A DNA stretch of 9,535 nucleotides from Pseudomonadota bacterium (GTDB taxonomy: Bacteria; Pseudomonadota; Gammaproteobacteria; Xanthomonadales; Xanthomonadaceae), in assembly GCA_023457475.1 (NCBI GenBank), contig JAEWLO010000483.1:1-9535 (forward strand), read 5' to 3'. The notes beneath the pieces were generated by a model. The model was not told the origin of the DNA. It did no database searches and worked only from the letters and a program-made list of their open reading frames with translations. Shown piece after piece: positions 8,107-9,535 of this stretch; position 1 is the first letter of the stretch; every line of letters starts with the position of its first letter. The position numbers and the translations under genes are program-made.

Positions 8107-9255
8107 GTGGATTTCAGTTTTACCGAAGAGCAGTTGATGCTGCAGGACGTGGCGCGTCGCATCGCGCAGGAAAAGATCGCGCCGAGCGCGGAGCATCATG
8201 ATCGCACCGGCGAGTTCCCGCTCGAAAACATCCGCCTGCTGGGCGAGAACGGCCTGATGGGCATCGAAGTGCCGGCCGAGTACGGCGGTGCGGGGATGGA
8301 CCCGATCGCCTACGTGCTGGCGATGGTGGAGGTGGCCGCAGGGGATGCCGCACATTCGACCATCATGTCGGTGAACAACTCGCTGTTCTGCAACGGCATC
8401 CTGACCCATGGCAGCGAAGCGCAGAAGCAGAAATACGTGCGGGCGATCGCCGAGGGCGAAGCGATCGGCGCCTTCGCGCTGACCGAGCCGCAGTCGGGTT
8501 CGGACGCCACGGCCATGCGCTGCCGCGCGGTGAAGCAGGCCGATGGTTCGTTCGTGATCAACGGCAAGAAGAGCTGGATCACCTCGGGTCCGGTGGCGAA
8601 GTACATCGTACTGTTCGCCATGACCGACCCGGACGCCGGCGCGCGCGGCATCAGCGCATTCATCATCGACACCGACAAGGCTGGCTTCCATCGCGGCAAG
8701 ACCGAGCCGAAGCTGGGTATCCGGGCTTCGGCGACCTGCGAGATCGAGTTCCAGGACTACGTGGCCTCGGCCGACGAGGTGGTGGGCAAGGAGGGTGAGG
8801 GCTTCAAGATCGCGATGGGCGTGCTGGATGCGGGTCGCATCGGCATCGCCTCGCAGGCGATCGGTATCGCCCGTGCGGCGTATGAGGCGACGATCGAGTA
8901 CGTGAAGGAGCGCAAGGCGTTCGGCGCGGCGATCGGCACGTTCCAGATGACGCAGGCCAAGATCGCGGACATGAAATGCAAGCTGGACGCGGCACTGCTG
9001 CTGACCCTGCGCGCGGCGTGGGTGAAGGGGCAGGGCAAGCGTTTCAGCAATGAAGCCGCCATCGCCAAGTTGACCGCTTCCGAGGCCGCGATGTGGATCA
9101 CCCATCAGGCGGTGCAGATCCACGGCGGCATGGGCTACTCCAAGGAAATGCCGCTGGAGCGTTACTTCCGTGATGCCAAGATCACCGAGATCTACGAAGG
9201 CACCTCGGAGATCCAGCGCCTGGTCATCGCCCGCAACGAGACGGGCCTGCGCTGA
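8107..9255 (+). CDS. Acyl-CoA dehydrogenase, short/medium-chain (butyryl-CoA dehydrogenase) type
   Basis: FAD flavoenzyme that introduces the alpha,beta double bond into acyl-CoA and passes electrons to ETF, in fatty acid or branched-chain amino acid breakdown. 382 residues from the GTG at 8107, the usual length. That start gives VDFSFTEEQLML, the typical family opening, and GGGAGG (8097-8102) lies 4 bases upstream; the in-frame ATG at 8089 has no Shine-Dalgarno and adds an atypical MCLGGF. Domains: N-terminal helical 1-110, beta domain with family signature 1 ALTEPQSGSDATA (124-136), C-terminal helical with signature 2 starting QIHGGMGY (337). The catalytic base is Glu364 in IYEGTSEIQR, the SCAD/MCAD/BCD position and not the isovaleryl-CoA dehydrogenase one. 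Substrate chain length cannot be fixed by eye. It is divergent from sahR and appears monocistronic. Confidence 0.93.
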   Translation: MDFSFTEEQLMLQDVARRIAQEKIAPSAEHHDRTGEFPLENIRLLGENGLMGIEVPAEYGGAGMDPIAYVLAMVEVAAGDAAHSTIMSVNNSLFCNGILTHGSEAQKQKYVRAIAEGEAIGAFALTEPQSGSDATAMRCRAVKQADGSFVINGKKSWITSGPVAKYIVLFAMTDPDAGARGISAFIIDTDKAGFHRGKTEPKLGIRASATCEIEFQDYVASADEVVGKEGEGFKIAMGVLDAGRIGIASQAIGIARAAYEATIEYVKERKAFGAAIGTFQMTQAKIADMKCKLDAALLLTLRAAWVKGQGKRFSNEAAIAKLTASEAAMWITHQAVQIHGGMGYSKEMPLERYFRDAKITEIYEGTSEIQRLVIARNETGLR

Positions 9256-9308
9256 CGGCGAACAGCCTTTGCGCAACGTTTTCCTGGTTTGGCGGGACGG
9301 TGCGGGTT

Positions 9309-9324
9309 CGCGGGGGATCCCGCG
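9309..9324 (+). repeat. Short GC-rich inverted repeat downstream of the acyl-CoA dehydrogenase gene
   Basis: CGCGGG (9309-9314) and CCCGCG (9319-9324) pair around the loop GGAT, 54 bp after the stop codon. There is no T tract after it and no GTAG head, so it is neither a clear terminator nor a member of the repeat family seen elsewhere in the window. It may be only a GC-rich coincidence. Confidence 0.3.
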
Positions 9325-9378
9325 TGCCTTCGGCCCGCCGGATCCGCGCATTTCACCTTAACCCCGCGCCGTCGGCGC

Positions 9379-9404
9379 GCCCCCTTCAACAAGAAGGGGG
9401 CTTT
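9379..9404 (+). terminator. Intrinsic terminator of the acyl-CoA dehydrogenase gene
   Basis: A perfect 9-bp stem, GCCCCCTTC (9379-9387) and GAAGGGGGC (9393-9401), loop AACAA, followed by TTT then CC. Only the + strand has a U-run after the stem, so it points rightward and would end the acyl-CoA dehydrogenase transcript about 125 bp after the stop codon. A second small hairpin, GCGCC/GGCGC (9366-9378), stands directly before it. The T tract is short but the stem is strong. Confidence 0.68.
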
Positions 9405-9434
9405 CCACCAGACAGAATTCCGCAATCGGACCGC

Positions 9435-9497
9435 AGCCATGCAGGGCGTGGCTCTACGCCAGGATTGAATCCGCGTAGAGCGACGCCCTGCGTCGCT
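9435..9497. repeat. Inverted pair of GTAG-headed palindromes (SMAG/REPIN-like)
   Basis: Two facing hairpins with GTAG heads inward. The left one, on the - strand, has its head at 9454-9457 and an 8-bp stem, AGCCATGC (9435-9442) with GCGTGGCT (9446-9453), including one G-T type mismatch. The right one, on the + strand, has GTAG at 9475-9478 and a perfect 8-bp stem, AGCGACGC (9479-9486) with GCGTCGCT (9490-9497). Read from the head, both share GTAGAGC, then ACGCCCTGC around the loop. They are separated by 17 bp. The pair lies just past the terminator, in non-coding DNA, as is typical for REP elements. Confidence 0.78.
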
Positions 9498-9535
9498 GCG
9501 TTTGATTGCCCCTGGCCACCGGCCCACTTTCGGAG

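Noticed and set aside
8017..9351. 444-codon - strand frame opposite the acyl-CoA dehydrogenase
   Set aside because: Antisense shadow of a gene with intact family signatures and catalytic residue; it would also overlap the divergent promoter region.
9192..9527. Possible small - strand gene at the right edge
   Set aside because: It runs through the terminator and the palindromic doublet, has no ribosome binding site of note, and its translation resembles no known protein.

Overview
The window reads as an ordinary chromosomal segment of a GC-rich gammaproteobacterium of the Xanthomonadaceae, most likely Stenotrophomonas or a close relative. This is an inference from three things: a MetH split into two genes behind a SahR-type regulator, high-GC codon use throughout, and GTAG-headed palindromic repeats resembling the SMAG/REP elements of Stenotrophomonas between genes. 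No mobile element, CRISPR array, rRNA or tRNA was seen.

Left part (1-1861, + strand): the 3' two thirds of ugd (UDP-glucose 6-dehydrogenase, cut by the window edge) overlaps slyX by 8 bp. After 13 bp comes a DUF2058 gene with a long basic, disordered N-terminal region. The three are packed as one likely transcription unit. They meet a leftward unit head-on at 1862-2003, a spacer almost filled by GTAG-type palindromes.

Middle (2004-7957, - strand): transcription runs right to left as sahR, metH part 1 (homocysteine domain), metH part 2 (folate, cobalamin and reactivation domains), then a 12-TM HcaT-like MFS transporter. The sahR-metH1 gap is 7 bp and the two metH genes overlap by 4 bp. The transporter follows after 38 bp that hold another palindrome. 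The logic is a methionine/SAM-cycle control unit. SahR is an ArsR-type repressor with a methyltransferase-like domain that senses S-adenosylhomocysteine, and here it probably controls its own operon. The best non-coding signal in the window is a 32-bp, fully symmetric nested array of TATC/GATA boxes directly before sahR (7958-7989). It covers the proposed -10 element and the ribosome binding site and is the probable SahR operator.

Right part (7958-9535): a 149-bp divergent spacer leads to an acyl-CoA dehydrogenase gene on the + strand, with a probable GTG start at 8107. The last 280 bp (9256-9535) contain no convincing gene. They hold a good intrinsic terminator (9379-9404) and an inverted pair of GTAG-headed palindromes (9435-9497). 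I see nothing recognisable in the final 38 bases.

I did not find a clearly new multi-gene system. The items most worth checking are the nested operator, the His/Cys-rich loop inserted in the homocysteine domain, the transporter placed behind metH, and the palindrome arrays.
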